A stretch of DNA of 64,000 bases from Arthrobacter globiformis (GTDB lineage: Bacteria; Actinomycetota; Actinomycetes; Actinomycetales; Micrococcaceae): assembly GCF_030815865.1 (NCBI RefSeq), contig NZ_JAUSXI010000001.1, forward strand, positions 2,976,001 to 3,040,000, in the 5' to 3' direction. The notes beneath the pieces were generated by a model. The model did not search any database and had not been told where the DNA came from. It worked only from the letters and a program-made list of their open reading frames with translations. Every line of letters begins with the position of its first letter. Within the stretch, counting starts at the first letter, position 1. The position numbers and the translations under genes were made by a program. This document shows, piece after piece, positions 9,563 to 19,596 of this stretch.

Positions 9563-12280
9563 GTGACTTCCGCACCCCTCCCGCAAGATGCCCCACAGGA
9601 CGCCCTGGCACCTTCCGCCCCGTTCGACCTGCAGGCCATCGGTTCCGGCCTGGTCTTCGCGGAGTCGCTGGCGGAGCTGGCCGGGGTGCTGGGAAGGCAG
9701 GGCGCCGGCGGAGCCGCGGTAGTCCAGGCCCCGCCCGGCACCGGCAAAACGACACTCGTGCCTCCGCTGGTTGCCAACCTGGCCCAGGCTGCCGCCAGGG
9801 GTGGGAAGCCGCGCATCGTGGTGACCCAGCCGCGCCGGGTCGCCGCCCGCTCTGCCGCGCGGCGGCTGGCAGCCCTTGACGGGACGCAGCTGGTGGACAG
9901 GGTGGGGTACACCGTCCGAGGCGAACGGCAGGCTGGTCCCGGTACCCTGATCGAGTTCGTGACCCCCGGTATCCTGCTGCGGCGCCTGCTGGCCGACCCG
10001 GGCCTGGACGGCACTGCCGCCGTGATCCTCGATGAGGTGCATGAACGCGGCCTCGAAACCGATCTGCTGATGGGCCTGCTCGCCGAGGTGCGCCAGCTGC
10101 GCGGCGACCTCATGCTCGTCGCCATGTCCGCCACCCTGGACGCACCGCGGTTCGCGGCGCTGCTCGGCGCAGACCTCGGCGGGGAACAATGCCAGGAGGC
10201 CGTCGGCGGCGGCCCGGCTCCCGTCGTCGACTGCCCCTCCGCGCTGCACCCGTTGGAAACTGCATGGGCGCCTGCCCCGGTGGCGCGGCTGGATAGTCGC
10301 GGCGTGACGCGCGCTTTCCTTGACCATGTGGCGGGCACCGCCGCGGCGAGCTACGCGGAAGCCCTTGCCTCGGACGCCGGCACCGACGCCCTGGTGTTCC
10401 TGCCGGGCGCCTGGGAGGTGTCCTATGTGGCCGGCCGGCTGCGCAGCCGGGTGGGTCCCGGCGTCGAAATCCTGGAACTGCACGGCCAAGTCAGCCTCGC
10501 CGCCCAGGACCGTGCTGTGTCCGGGCGCCAGCCGGGGGATCCCGCCCGGATCATCGTGTCCACGGGACTTGCCGAGTCGTCCCTGACGGTGCCCGGCGTC
10601 CGGCTGGTGGTCGACGCCGGCCTGTCGCGGGAACCGCGCCGTGACGCCGGCCGCGGCATGACCGGCCTGGTCACCGTCTCCTGCTCCCGGGCCTCGGCCG
10701 AGCAGCGCGCCGGACGTGCAGCGCGGCAGGGGCCGGGGAAGGTGGTCCGCTGCTATGACCAGAAGACCCTCGGCGCTGCGCCCGCGCACCAGACGCCTGA
10801 GATCACCGTGTCGGACCTGACGGGTGCCGCCCTGATCCTCGCGTGCTGGGGTTCACCGGGCGGCCGTGGGCTGGCACTTCCGGACGCCCCGCCGCAGGGG
10901 GCGATGGGCGATGCCGTCGAGGTGCTGCGCGAGCTTGGCGCCGTGGCGGACGACGGGCTGGCCACTGAGCTGGGCAAAGCCCTTGCCCGCATCCCCGCCG
11001 ACCCCCGCTTGGGACGCGCCCTCCTGGTTGGGTCGGCGCTGCTGGGTGACCAAACCACTGGCCACGGGACTGCCCGTTACGGAACCGCCGCGGAGGTGGT
11101 GGCCGCCGTCGCAGGGGACCAGCGCGCAAACGGAGCGGACCTGCCCCGGCTGGTGTCAGCGCTTCGCTCCGGCAAGGACCCCGCCTCCAAACGCTGGGCC
11201 GAGGAGGCGCGGCGGCTGGACATCCTGGCACGCCAGGCACCGACCGGCGTCGGGCTTCCCTCCGTAGCCGTGCCGGCGGGAACAGCCGAACAGATCGGTC
11301 TGGTCGTGGCCCTGGCGTTCCCGGACCGGGTAGCCCGCCGGGTCCCCGGGGACGGGCCGGAGCGTTACCTGCTGACCTCCGGCACTCGGGCCGGCCTTCC
11401 CGTCGGCAGCCCGCTTGCGGGGCACGAATGGCTGGCGGTGGCCGAGGTTGCGCGGGCGGACGGGCGGGACGCCGCCGGGACCGGGGCAGTGATCCGCTCC
11501 GCCGCACCGCTGACGGCGGACACAGCCGAGGCCGCCGCAGCGCACCTGCTGCTCGATTCGGTGGAGGCAACGTTCAGCCAGGGCCGGGTGACGGCCCGCC
11601 GGGAGCGGCGGCTAGGCGCCATTTCGCTCTCCTCCACGCCCGTGCGGGCTTCCGCGGGGGAGGCGCGCGCCGCCGTAGCCCGGGCGCTGGAGGAACAGGG
11701 GCTGGGAGCCATCGGATGGTCGACGGCGGCCGACGCACTGCGCCGCCGTCTCGCCCTGCTGCACCGGGAACTGGGCGAACCCTGGCCGGACATGTCCGAG
11801 CAGGCCTTGCTGTCCCGGCTCGACGACTGGCTCCGCCCGGAGCTGGAAGCGCTGGCCGGTGGTGCCGCCACCTCCGGCATTGACCTGACGGATCCTCTGC
11901 GGCGGCTGCTGCCGTGGCCCGACGCCGCCCGGCTCGGCGAGCTCGCTCCGGAGTTCCTGGAGGTGCCCAGCGGCTCCCGCGTCCGCATTGACTATCCCGC
12001 GGCCGGGGAGGACGGCGGCAGGCCGGTAGTCGCCGTTAAGCTTCAGGAATGCTTCGGCTGGGACCGGACGCCGCGGCTCGCCGGCGGACGGGTGGCTGTG
12101 CAGTTCCATCTGCTGTCACCGGCCCGGCGGCCGCTGGCCGTGACGGACGACCTCGCCTCCTTCTGGTCGGGGCCCTACGCGCAGGTCCGCGCGGAGATGC
12201 GGGGCCGCTATCCGAAGCACCCCTGGCCCGAGGACCCCTGGACCGCGACGGCGACGGCACGGACCAACTCCCGGAAGTGA
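9563..12280 (+). CDS. hrpB: ATP-dependent helicase HrpB
   Basis: The 905-residue protein is a DEAH-family helicase of the HrpB type. Motif I (PPGTGKTT) is near residues 56-63, motif II (DEVHERG) near 157, motif III (AMSATLDAPRF) near 187, and motif VI (AEQRAGRAARQGPG) further on. The helicase-associated segment and the HrpB C-terminal domain (TPRLAGGRVAVQFHLLSPARRPLAVT) follow. The cellular role of HrpB is poorly known in any organism. GTG 9563 is chosen since CACAAT lies 6 nt upstream, as at other leaderless starts here; the frame is open back to 9416, but that part overlaps the HNH tail and looks non-coding. The gene follows the HNH pseudogene by 52 bp. Confidence 0.93.
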   Translation: MTSAPLPQDAPQDALAPSAPFDLQAIGSGLVFAESLAELAGVLGRQGAGGAAVVQAPPGTGKTTLVPPLVANLAQAAARGGKPRIVVTQPRRVAARSAARRLAALDGTQLVDRVGYTVRGERQAGPGTLIEFVTPGILLRRLLADPGLDGTAAVILDEVHERGLETDLLMGLLAEVRQLRGDLMLVAMSATLDAPRFAALLGADLGGEQCQEAVGGGPAPVVDCPSALHPLETAWAPAPVARLDSRGVTRAFLDHVAGTAAASYAEALASDAGTDALVFLPGAWEVSYVAGRLRSRVGPGVEILELHGQVSLAAQDRAVSGRQPGDPARIIVSTGLAESSLTVPGVRLVVDAGLSREPRRDAGRGMTGLVTVSCSRASAEQRAGRAARQGPGKVVRCYDQKTLGAAPAHQTPEITVSDLTGAALILACWGSPGGRGLALPDAPPQGAMGDAVEVLRELGAVADDGLATELGKALARIPADPRLGRALLVGSALLGDQTTGHGTARYGTAAEVVAAVAGDQRANGADLPRLVSALRSGKDPASKRWAEEARRLDILARQAPTGVGLPSVAVPAGTAEQIGLVVALAFPDRVARRVPGDGPERYLLTSGTRAGLPVGSPLAGHEWLAVAEVARADGRDAAGTGAVIRSAAPLTADTAEAAAAHLLLDSVEATFSQGRVTARRERRLGAISLSSTPVRASAGEARAAVARALEEQGLGAIGWSTAADALRRRLALLHRELGEPWPDMSEQALLSRLDDWLRPELEALAGGAATSGIDLTDPLRRLLPWPDAARLGELAPEFLEVPSGSRVRIDYPAAGEDGGRPVVAVKLQECFGWDRTPRLAGGRVAVQFHLLSPARRPLAVTDDLASFWSGPYAQVRAEMRGRYPKHPWPEDPWTATATARTNSRK

Positions 12281-12297
12281 TTACCCCGCGGAAGTGA

Positions 12298-13329
12298 TTA
12301 CCGGGCGGAGGTCACACCGGTCAGTCGGGCGTAGAGGGCGAGATGATCGTCGACCATGCGCTCGGTGCTGAAACGCTCTTCGGCCTGGGTCCGGACCGTC
12401 CTGCGGTCCAGGTCCGCCGCGCGCACCAAGAGGCGGGCCAGTTCCTCCGGAGCCTCAGCCAGGTAGCCGCTGACCCCGGCGTCAACAATCTCGGGCGCCG
12501 ACCCCATCCGTGTGGCAACGACCGGTGTGCCGGTGGCCATCGCCTCGATCATCACCAGCCCGAACGGTTCCATCCACTGGATGGGATTGAGCAGGGCGAT
12601 GGCTTCCCCGAGCAGTTCGTATTTCTCCGCCCCGCCCACCTCGCCCAGGAACTCCACGTCCGGGCCCTCCAGCGGCTCCACCACCTCGTGGTAGTACTGC
12701 ACTTCGGCCGGTTCCCGCATCTTGGCGGCGATCCGGAGCGGAATTCCGGCCAGTTGGGCCACCCTGATGGCCTCGACGACGCCTTTGTCTGGGCACATCC
12801 GGCCAAGGAAACACGCGTAGCCGCCCTGCCCGTGCCCCACCGGAACGGCGGCCACCTCCATGCCGTGGGGGATGATGGCCGCCACCCGGTCTGCCAGCGT
12901 GCTGCTGACCTGGCTCCTGGAGATGGCGATCAGGGTTGTGTCCCGGGCTGCTGCGCCGTAGACAGCGGCGTACGACGGGGTGAGGTCACTGTGCATCGTG
13001 GTCACCACCGGCAGCCCCTCGGGACGGCCGCGGTAGAGCGGCCCGGCGAGGGTGTGGTCATGGACCAGATCCACCATGCCGTCCATCCCGGCATACGCGC
13101 CGATGACGTGGCTGAGTTCCGAGGAGGTGAATCCAACGAGGTCGGGTTCGGAGGAACGCATCCCGGGGAGCCGATCCACCGGGCAGGTGCTGTCCGCGGC
13201 GGCGGCAAGCAGCACCTCATGACCCGCCCTGGAAAATCCCCTGGCCAGGGCGTCGACCACCAGTTCGATGCCTCCGTACCCAGCCGGGGGAATCGGATAC
13301 CAAGGCCCCGCAATCAAACCGATACGCAT
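12298..13329 (-). CDS. Glycosyltransferase family 4 protein
   Basis: The 343-residue protein has the GT-B fold of retaining GT4 enzymes. The N-terminus (MRIGLIAGPWYPIPPAGYGGIE) is the acceptor-side Gly-rich loop; the C-terminal domain has WMEPFGLVMIEAMATGTPVVA, which matches the E-x7-E donor-binding motif. Such enzymes move a sugar from an NDP-sugar to an acceptor; substrate and acceptor are unknown. AAGGGAG precedes ATG 13329; the frame is open to 13380 without a good start. It lies 89 bp downstream of the second debranching-type glucosidase on the same strand and may be co-transcribed, which would suggest a role in alpha-glucan or trehalose-type sugar metabolism (inference). Confidence 0.87.
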   Translation of the reverse strand: MRIGLIAGPWYPIPPAGYGGIELVVDALARGFSRAGHEVLLAAAADSTCPVDRLPGMRSSEPDLVGFTSSELSHVIGAYAGMDGMVDLVHDHTLAGPLYRGRPEGLPVVTTMHSDLTPSYAAVYGAAARDTTLIAISRSQVSSTLADRVAAIIPHGMEVAAVPVGHGQGGYACFLGRMCPDKGVVEAIRVAQLAGIPLRIAAKMREPAEVQYYHEVVEPLEGPDVEFLGEVGGAEKYELLGEAIALLNPIQWMEPFGLVMIEAMATGTPVVATRMGSAPEIVDAGVSGYLAEAPEELARLLVRAADLDRRTVRTQAEERFSTERMVDDHLALYARLTGVTSAR

Positions 13330-13418
13330 CCGCAGCTCCCTTGTCCGGATGTACTGTGACCGTCTAACTACTGAGACCATTCAGTTGTGGGCGCACCGGA
13401 GTTACGGCGCCATGTTCC

Positions 13419-15548
13419 TCAAGGTGCCATCAGCCGCTCCAGCGGCGGCCGCGGTTCGTGCAGAACTGTCAGGCCCTCGCGCAGGCCGTCAATGGACCCT
13501 TCGCTGCCGGCGGCGCTCAGGGTGATCCGGGAAGAGTCCATCTGCACGTTGTCCGCGCGGAAGCTGCCGAACCCGGCCGGCAGCACGGGGGCCAGGCAGA
13601 CCTCGTCACGGGGAAGCAGTGGATCAAAGCGCAGGAGGGTCCGCATCAGGTGCACCGGCGCGGCCGAAGCCCAGGCCTGAGGTGAGCACGACGTGGGGAA
13701 GGGGACAGGGTCAGGGAAATCGTCCCGGGAGAATCCGCAGAAGAGTTCCGGCAGCCGCCCGTCGAACTGTTCCGCCGCATCGAACAGGCCCGTGGCAATT
13801 TGTGTGGCCTCCTCGACGAACCCGTACCGCATCAGCCCGGCGGCGACCAGCGCGGTGTCGTGCGGCCACACAGAACCGTTGTGGTAGCTGACGGGGTTGT
13901 AGGCGCCCATGTCTGAGGCGAGCGTACGGATCCCCCACCCCGTGAACATCTCCGGGGACATGAGCCGCTTGGCCACCAGGGGCGCCTTGTCGGCGTCGAC
14001 GATGCCCACCCAGAGGCAATGGCCCATGTTGGAGGTGCAGGCATCCACCGGACGCTTGTCCTTGTCCAGTGCCACTGCGAAGTATTCCTGCTCGGGGAGC
14101 CAGAACTTCTCGTTGAACTCGGCCTTGATATCGGCGGCCCGGCGGTTCCATTTGGCCGCGGTCTCCTCGTCACCCAGCTGCTGGGCCAGCAGCGCGCGCC
14201 CGAGGTAGGCGCTGTAGACGTAGCCCTGCACCTCACACAGCGCGATGGGGGCCTCCGCCATCTTGCCGTCGGCGAAGTTGATGCCGTCCCAGGAGTCCTT
14301 CCAGCCCTGGTTCAGCAGGCCGTGCTCGTTGGCGCGCTGGTACTCCACGAAGCCGTCGCCGTCGCGGTCCCCGTAGTGCTCCACCCATTCCAGGGCCCGG
14401 TCCGCATGCGGCAGGAGCGAGTCCAGGAGGTCGCCCGCCAGCCCCCAGCGCCCCAGCTCCGCCAGCAGCGTCACGAACAGGGGCGTAGCATCCGCGGTGC
14501 CGTAGTACGCCTGGCTACCGCCGAGCGCCAGTCCGGCGGTGACGCCCAGCCGCACCTCGTGCAGGATCCTCCCGGGTTCCTCCTCGGTGTCCGGGTCAAC
14601 CTTCTCGCCCTGCAGCGAGGCTAGGGTCTGGAGGGTCCCCACGGCCAGCTTCGGATCCACGGGCAGCGCCATATAGGAGGACAGGATGGAGTCCCTGCCG
14701 AAGAGGGCCATGAACCACGGGGCGCCTGCGGCCACTGCTGCTCGCTCCGGGTGGTCCGGGTCGAAGATGCGCAGTGCGCCCAGGTCCTCCTGGCTCCGGG
14801 TTAGGACCTTCTCCACGTTCTTGTCGGTCACGGTCAGCCGGGGAACGTGTTCCTCCCATGCTGCATAGCGCTGCGCGCCCACGTGCGGAGCCGACTCATG
14901 CGTGAAGGGCTGCTCGGGCCCGGCGCCGTCAACCAGGGGCGTGGTGAATACGCTGGCTGTCCACAGACCGCGGGGGGCCAGTTCGGCGTCGAACGTCAGG
15001 GCATCCTCGGTGACCGTGGCGCCGTGGGCGCTGATGACCACGCCGCGGTGGATGCCGTTGCGTTGGGCGTCAATCTGCAGGGCGTCGGCCCGGACCTGCC
15101 GGCTGTGCTCGGAGGACGGCACCACCTTTCCGCCTTTGACGTCGAACAGGTCGCTCAGGTCCGCGTCCACCTTGATCTGGATCCGGCAGGTCAGCGGTTG
15201 TTCCGAGTAGTTGTGGACTTTGATGTCGTCACGCAGACCGGGCCCGACCTGGCGGCTGTGCTCCACCACCAGCGGGCTCTCCACCGCCCCGTTGGCCCCG
15301 CGGGGCCTGCCGACGAACACCGCCCGGTAGGGTTCCCGGGTCTGGCCGGACAGCGGTTCCAGCGGAACGCCGTCGACCGTCAGCTGCCAGCGCGACAGAA
15401 TCCGGGTGTCCTGGTAGAAAGCGCCCTGCGGCTGGCCGGGAAACACGTCCCCGCTCTCGGCGGAGATGCAGAAGGAGGAACCTTCCACAACGGTCACCGC
15501 CGTCAGCCCGGACGATCCTGCACCGATATCTTCATTCCACGCACTCAT
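13419..15548 (-). CDS. Amylo-alpha-1,6-glucosidase / glycogen-debranching-type enzyme (copy 2)
   Basis: The 709-residue protein has the same domain order as the copy at 1886: GDE_N-type beta domain (VEGSSFCIS, DTRILSRW) then a six-hairpin glucosidase domain with WFMALFGRDSILSSYM, NQGWKDSWDGINFADG, SYHNGSVWPHDTAL and LPELFCGFSRDDF. By eye the two copies are clearly paralogous but differ along their whole length, so this is not a recent duplication. ATG 15548 is preceded by CAGGGAG; an open extension to 15635 lacks support. The gene leads a likely two-gene unit with the GT4 glycosyltransferase. Confidence 0.88.
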   Translation of the reverse strand: MSAWNEDIGAGSSGLTAVTVVEGSSFCISAESGDVFPGQPQGAFYQDTRILSRWQLTVDGVPLEPLSGQTREPYRAVFVGRPRGANGAVESPLVVEHSRQVGPGLRDDIKVHNYSEQPLTCRIQIKVDADLSDLFDVKGGKVVPSSEHSRQVRADALQIDAQRNGIHRGVVISAHGATVTEDALTFDAELAPRGLWTASVFTTPLVDGAGPEQPFTHESAPHVGAQRYAAWEEHVPRLTVTDKNVEKVLTRSQEDLGALRIFDPDHPERAAVAAGAPWFMALFGRDSILSSYMALPVDPKLAVGTLQTLASLQGEKVDPDTEEEPGRILHEVRLGVTAGLALGGSQAYYGTADATPLFVTLLAELGRWGLAGDLLDSLLPHADRALEWVEHYGDRDGDGFVEYQRANEHGLLNQGWKDSWDGINFADGKMAEAPIALCEVQGYVYSAYLGRALLAQQLGDEETAAKWNRRAADIKAEFNEKFWLPEQEYFAVALDKDKRPVDACTSNMGHCLWVGIVDADKAPLVAKRLMSPEMFTGWGIRTLASDMGAYNPVSYHNGSVWPHDTALVAAGLMRYGFVEEATQIATGLFDAAEQFDGRLPELFCGFSRDDFPDPVPFPTSCSPQAWASAAPVHLMRTLLRFDPLLPRDEVCLAPVLPAGFGSFRADNVQMDSSRITLSAAGSEGSIDGLREGLTVLHEPRPPLERLMAP

Positions 15549-15716
15549 CGACCGCTCCCTGGCGACTAGTCGGATGGCATGGGCCGGCCGTGCGGCCACG
15601 TTATCCATCGTCCCCCTACCGGCATGAGGCCGCAACGGTTATTACGTACCGCTGGTGCCGGCTCCGGAGGGCCGCGCCGCCGCACCGCCGGACTGGCGTT
15701 GAGGGCCGCGACCCCT

Positions 15717-15728
15717 TGCTGATCAGCA
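15717..15728. promoter_or_regulatory. 12-bp perfect palindrome upstream of the EF-G-like gene
   Basis: TGCTGATCAGCA reads the same on both strands and sits about 70 bp before ATG 15797, in the 248-bp region between two divergent genes. It could be an operator, but no regulator is linked to it. Confidence 0.25.
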
Positions 15729-15796
15729 GCTTTAGGTGTCGAATCTTCTTACTAAGGCCGCTTGGCGGCTCACGACTAGCACGCCGGGAGATGGTC

Positions 15797-17977
15797 ATGT
15801 CGGTAAAGGGCACTAATGGCCGGGGCAAGGGCCCGGGCCGCGGCAGTTCCGACCTCCGGCGGGCGGACGCGTCGGCCGGAGCGCCGGTGGACAAGCCGGA
15901 GGGCATCCGCAACGTCGCGCTTGTTGGGCACTCCGGGGCCGGCAAAACCATGCTGCTCGAGGCCCTGCTCGCCGCCGCCGGGACCATCCCGCGGATGGGT
16001 TCCATCGTTGACGGCAACACGGTCAGCGATGCGGAACCGTCCGAGATCCACCAGCAGCGCTCCGTCGTGCTTTCGGTGGCACCGCTGGTTTACGACGGCG
16101 TCAAGGTGAACCTGCTGGACACACCCGGCTACGGCGACTTCACCGGCGAGCTGCGGGCGGGGCTGCGCGCTGCGGACGCGGCGCTGTTCGTGGTGTCGGC
16201 CGTGGACGGCGTCGACTCCGCCACCACCGCACTGTGGGCGGAGTGTGCCCAGCTGGACACGCCCCGGGCGGTGGTGATCAGCCGGCTGGACCACCCGCGT
16301 GCGAACTTCGACGCCGTCCTGGCCGCCTGCCAGCGCGCCTTTGGCCAGTCGGTGGTGCCCGCATACCTGCCGGTCCGCGGGGACGGCGGCGCCGCGGGAC
16401 TGCTGGGGCTGCTGTCCGGACAGGTCTCGGAGTACGACGGCGAGTCCCCGGCGCCCGCGGTCCGGGAGGCCACTGCGGATGAGCTTGCAGCGGTGGAATC
16501 CGAGCGCGGCACGCTTATCGAGGGCATCATCTCCGAGAGCGAGGACGAGTCACTCATGGACCGCTACCTCGGCGGTGAGGATATCGACGTCGACGTCCTG
16601 GTGGGCGACCTCGAGACCGCAGTCTCGCGCGGATCGTTCTTTCCCGTCCTGGCTGCTTCGGCAGAAACGGGCCTGGGGGTCGCCGAGCTGCTGGACATGC
16701 TGACCCGGGCGTTCCCGACACCGCTGGAGGGCGCCGTGCCGGATGTGACGGACCTTGCCGGGGAACCGGCGGGGCCGCTGTCCTGCGATCCCGCCGGGCC
16801 GCTGGCCGGTGAGGTGGTGCGCACCACCATGGACCCGTTCCTGGGGCGGGTCTGCCTGGTGCGCGTCTTTTCCGGCACGCTGCGCGAGGATTCGGCCGTG
16901 CACGTCAGTGGCCGCGGCCTGGCCGAACGCGGCCATGAGGACCACGACAGCGACGAGCGCCTCACACACCTTTACTCCCCAATGGGGGCAAGCCTGCGGC
17001 CCGTCCCGTACAGCGTGGCCGGGGACATCTGCGCCATCACCAAACTGGGCAGCGCCGAGACCGGCGATACCGTGTCCGCGAAGGACGCCCCGCTGCTGAT
17101 CACCGCCTGGGACATGCCGGAACCGCTCATGCCGGTGGCCGTCGAGGCCGCCACCCGCAGCGACGAGGACGCCCTCGCCAAGAGCCTGGGCAAGGTGGCC
17201 GCCGGCGACCCGACGCTCCGGGTGGAACGCAACTCGGAAACCCACCAGCTGATCCTGTGGTGCATGGGTGAGGCCCACGGCGAGGTGGTCCTGGACCGGC
17301 TGCGGGACCAGGGCGTGAAGCTGCAGACCGTGCCCGTGGTGACACCGCTGCGGGAGACCTTCGCCGCGCCCGCCGCCGGGCACGGGCGCTACGTCAAGCA
17401 GTCCGGCGGCCACGGCCAGTACGCCATCTGCGACATCGAGGTGGAGGCACTCGAACGCGGGGCGGGCTTCGAGTTCGTGGACAAGACCGTGGGCGGGGTG
17501 GTGCCGAACCAGTTCATCGGCTCGGTGGAGAAGGGTGTGCGGGCGCAGATGCAGAAGGGTGTCTCGGCCGGCTTCCCGGTGGTGGACATCCGGGTGACCC
17601 TCGTGGGCGGCAAGGCCCACAGCGTTGACTCCTCGGACGCCGCATTCCAGTCCGCCGGCGCGCTGGCCCTCCGTGAGGCCGCAGCCGTCGGCCGCATCCA
17701 GCTGCTGGAGCCCGTCTCCGCCGTCACCATCAGCATCCCGGATGAGTACGTGGGCGCCGTCATGAGCGACCTCTCGTCGCGCCGTGGCCGGCTCACGGGC
17801 ACGACGTCGTCCGGCGGGGATGTCACGGAGGTCACCGCCGAGGTACCGGACGGGGAGCTCCTCCGCTACGCGGTCCAGCTGCGGGCGCTGACCGCCGGCA
17901 CCGGCCGGTTCCGCCGCAGCTACCTGCGGCACGAACCCGTCCCGGGCAACGCGGCGCCGGCGGCTGCGCACGCCTGA
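15797..17977 (+). CDS. Elongation factor G-like GTPase (EF-G2 type)
   Basis: The 726-residue protein has the full EF-G domain order: GTPase domain, beta-barrel II, and domains III-V (including RYVKQSGGHGQYAICDIEVE and the C-terminal SIPDEYVGAVMSDLSSRRGR). G1 is GHSGAGKT (44-51) and G3 is DTPGYGDF. The G4 position that should read NKxD reads SRLD (VISRLDHPRAN), and there is a Gly/Arg-rich 35-residue leader. These are features of the secondary EF-G family in actinobacteria, whose role is unsettled (translation under stress has been proposed), rather than the main translocase. GGGAG precedes ATG 15797 by 6 nt; ATG 15791 is two codons earlier. Transcribed alone, divergent from the debranching gene. 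Confidence 0.88.
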   Translation: MSVKGTNGRGKGPGRGSSDLRRADASAGAPVDKPEGIRNVALVGHSGAGKTMLLEALLAAAGTIPRMGSIVDGNTVSDAEPSEIHQQRSVVLSVAPLVYDGVKVNLLDTPGYGDFTGELRAGLRAADAALFVVSAVDGVDSATTALWAECAQLDTPRAVVISRLDHPRANFDAVLAACQRAFGQSVVPAYLPVRGDGGAAGLLGLLSGQVSEYDGESPAPAVREATADELAAVESERGTLIEGIISESEDESLMDRYLGGEDIDVDVLVGDLETAVSRGSFFPVLAASAETGLGVAELLDMLTRAFPTPLEGAVPDVTDLAGEPAGPLSCDPAGPLAGEVVRTTMDPFLGRVCLVRVFSGTLREDSAVHVSGRGLAERGHEDHDSDERLTHLYSPMGASLRPVPYSVAGDICAITKLGSAETGDTVSAKDAPLLITAWDMPEPLMPVAVEAATRSDEDALAKSLGKVAAGDPTLRVERNSETHQLILWCMGEAHGEVVLDRLRDQGVKLQTVPVVTPLRETFAAPAAGHGRYVKQSGGHGQYAICDIEVEALERGAGFEFVDKTVGGVVPNQFIGSVEKGVRAQMQKGVSAGFPVVDIRVTLVGGKAHSVDSSDAAFQSAGALALREAAAVGRIQLLEPVSAVTISIPDEYVGAVMSDLSSRRGRLTGTTSSGGDVTEVTAEVPDGELLRYAVQLRALTAGTGRFRRSYLRHEPVPGNAAPAAAHA

Positions 17978-18203
17978 GAATTCCTGGCTGCCTGTAGGGC
18001 TGCCCTAGCTTGAGTTCACCAATTCCTGGAATCGAGGTGATCCGCGGCCGGCTCGCTTTTTCCATGGTGACGGATTGCTGTAAGCCTCGAGCTCCTGGCC
18101 TGAGGCAGGTGGCTTAGGACACCAGGGCGGCAACTGCTCCGGCGGTACTTGGCACTCGAGCGGCAGCGGACACGCGGTCGGCAATTGTGCCTGTACCCCG
18201 CAG

Positions 18204-19400
18204 CCTGTGGGGAGTGGGCAGCCGGCGGTGACGGCGACCCCGGGTTGGTAGGCGCAGCCAGCGGGGAGGGGGCATCCGTCGGGGACTGGCGTGTTGGCCT
18301 GAGTGACGCAGCCTGCCGGGATGGGGCAGCCCGCGGTAACGGGTTGGTTGGGCTGGATTACGCAACCTGCCGGGATGGGACAGTTGGGGGGCATCGTGCC
18401 GTCTGCCTGGACGATGCAGCCTGTGGGGAGTGGGCAGCCGGCGGTGACGGCGACCCCGGGTTGGTAGGCGCAGCCAGCGGGAAGGGGGCATCCGTCGGGG
18501 TACCGGCGTGTTGGCCTGAGTGACGCAGCCTGCCGGGATGGGGCAGCCCGCGGTAACGGGTTGGTTGGGCTGGATTACGCAACCTGCCGGGATGGGACAG
18601 TTGGGGGGCATCGTGCCGTCTGCCTGGACGATGCAGCCTGTGGGGAGTGGGCAGCCGGCGGTGACGGCGACCCCGGGTTGGTAGGCGCAGCCAGCGGGAA
18701 GGGGGCATCCGTCGGGGACCGGCGTGTTGGCCTGAGTGACGCAGCCTGCCGGGATGGGGCAGCCCGCGGTAACGGGTTGGTTGGGCTGGATTACGCAACC
18801 TGCCGGGATGGGACAGTTGGGGGGCATCGTGCCGTCTGCCTGGACGATGCAGCCTGTGGGGAGTGGGCAGCCGGCGGTGACGGCGACCCCGGGTTGGTAG
18901 GCGCAGCCAGCGGGGAGGGGGCATCCGTCGGGGACTGGCGTGTTGGCCTGAGTGACGCAGCCTGCCGGGATGGGGCAGCCCGCGGTAACGGGTTGGTTGG
19001 GCTGGATTACGCAACCTGCCGGGATGGGACAGTTGGGGGGCATCGTGCCGTCTGCCTGGACGATGCAGCCTGTGGGGAGTGGGCAGCCGGCGGTGACGGC
19101 GACCCCGGGTTGGTAGGCGCAGCCAGCGGGGAGGGGGCATCCGTCGGGGACTGGCGTGTTGGCCTGAGTGACGCAGCCTGCCGGGATGGGGCAGCCCGCG
19201 GTAACGGGTTGGTTGGGCTGGATTACGCAACCTGCCGGGATGGGACAGTTGGGGGGCATCGTGCCGTCTGCCTGGACGATGCAGCCTGTGGGGAGTGGGC
19301 AGCCGGCGGTGACTGGGTTGTTGGGCTGGTAGGCGCAGCCCGCGGGGAGGGGGCAGCCAGCGGGGACCGGCGTGTTGGCCTGAGTGGCACAGTTTGCCGG
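18204..19400 (-). repeat. 216-bp coding tandem repeats, each made of four 54-bp units
   Basis: The landmark CCTGTGG recurs at 18204, 18420, 18637, 18853, 19069 and 19285, giving steps of 216, 217, 216, 216 and 216 bp. Each 216-bp unit codes for 72 residues built from four 18-residue sub-repeats that begin NCPIPAGC, GCPIPAGC, GCPLPAGC and GCPLPTGC. The copies are almost identical, which points to recent expansion or gene conversion. The 217-bp unit holds the extra T at 18501. A diverged partial unit continues to about 19400. Confidence 0.95.
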
Positions 19401-19443
19401 GAAGGAACAGCCGTCCGCCATGGGGACGTCGGGTTGGACGCGG

Positions 19444-19596
19444 CACTTGTCTGTGGGTGGTGGGCAGCCGGGTGTTTGTGGGTTGGTTTTGCACTTGTCT
19501 GTGGGTGGTGGGCAGCCGGGTGTTTGTGGGTTGGTTTTGCACTTGTCTATGGGTGGTGGGCAGCCGGGTGATTGTGGATCGAACTTGCACTTGTCT
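19444..19596 (-). repeat. 48-bp coding tandem repeats (three units)
   Basis: CACTTGTCT recurs at 19444, 19492, 19540 and 19588, a strict 48-bp period. On the coding strand each unit gives 16 residues of the form DKCKTNPQTPGCPPPT. This second repeat family lies between the peptidase domain and the 18-residue repeats of the same gene and is also Cys/Pro-rich. Confidence 0.9.

Noticed and set aside
18204..19400. Regular repeats as a possible CRISPR array
   Set aside because: The units are 216 bp, adjacent, without unique spacers, and in frame in a gene.
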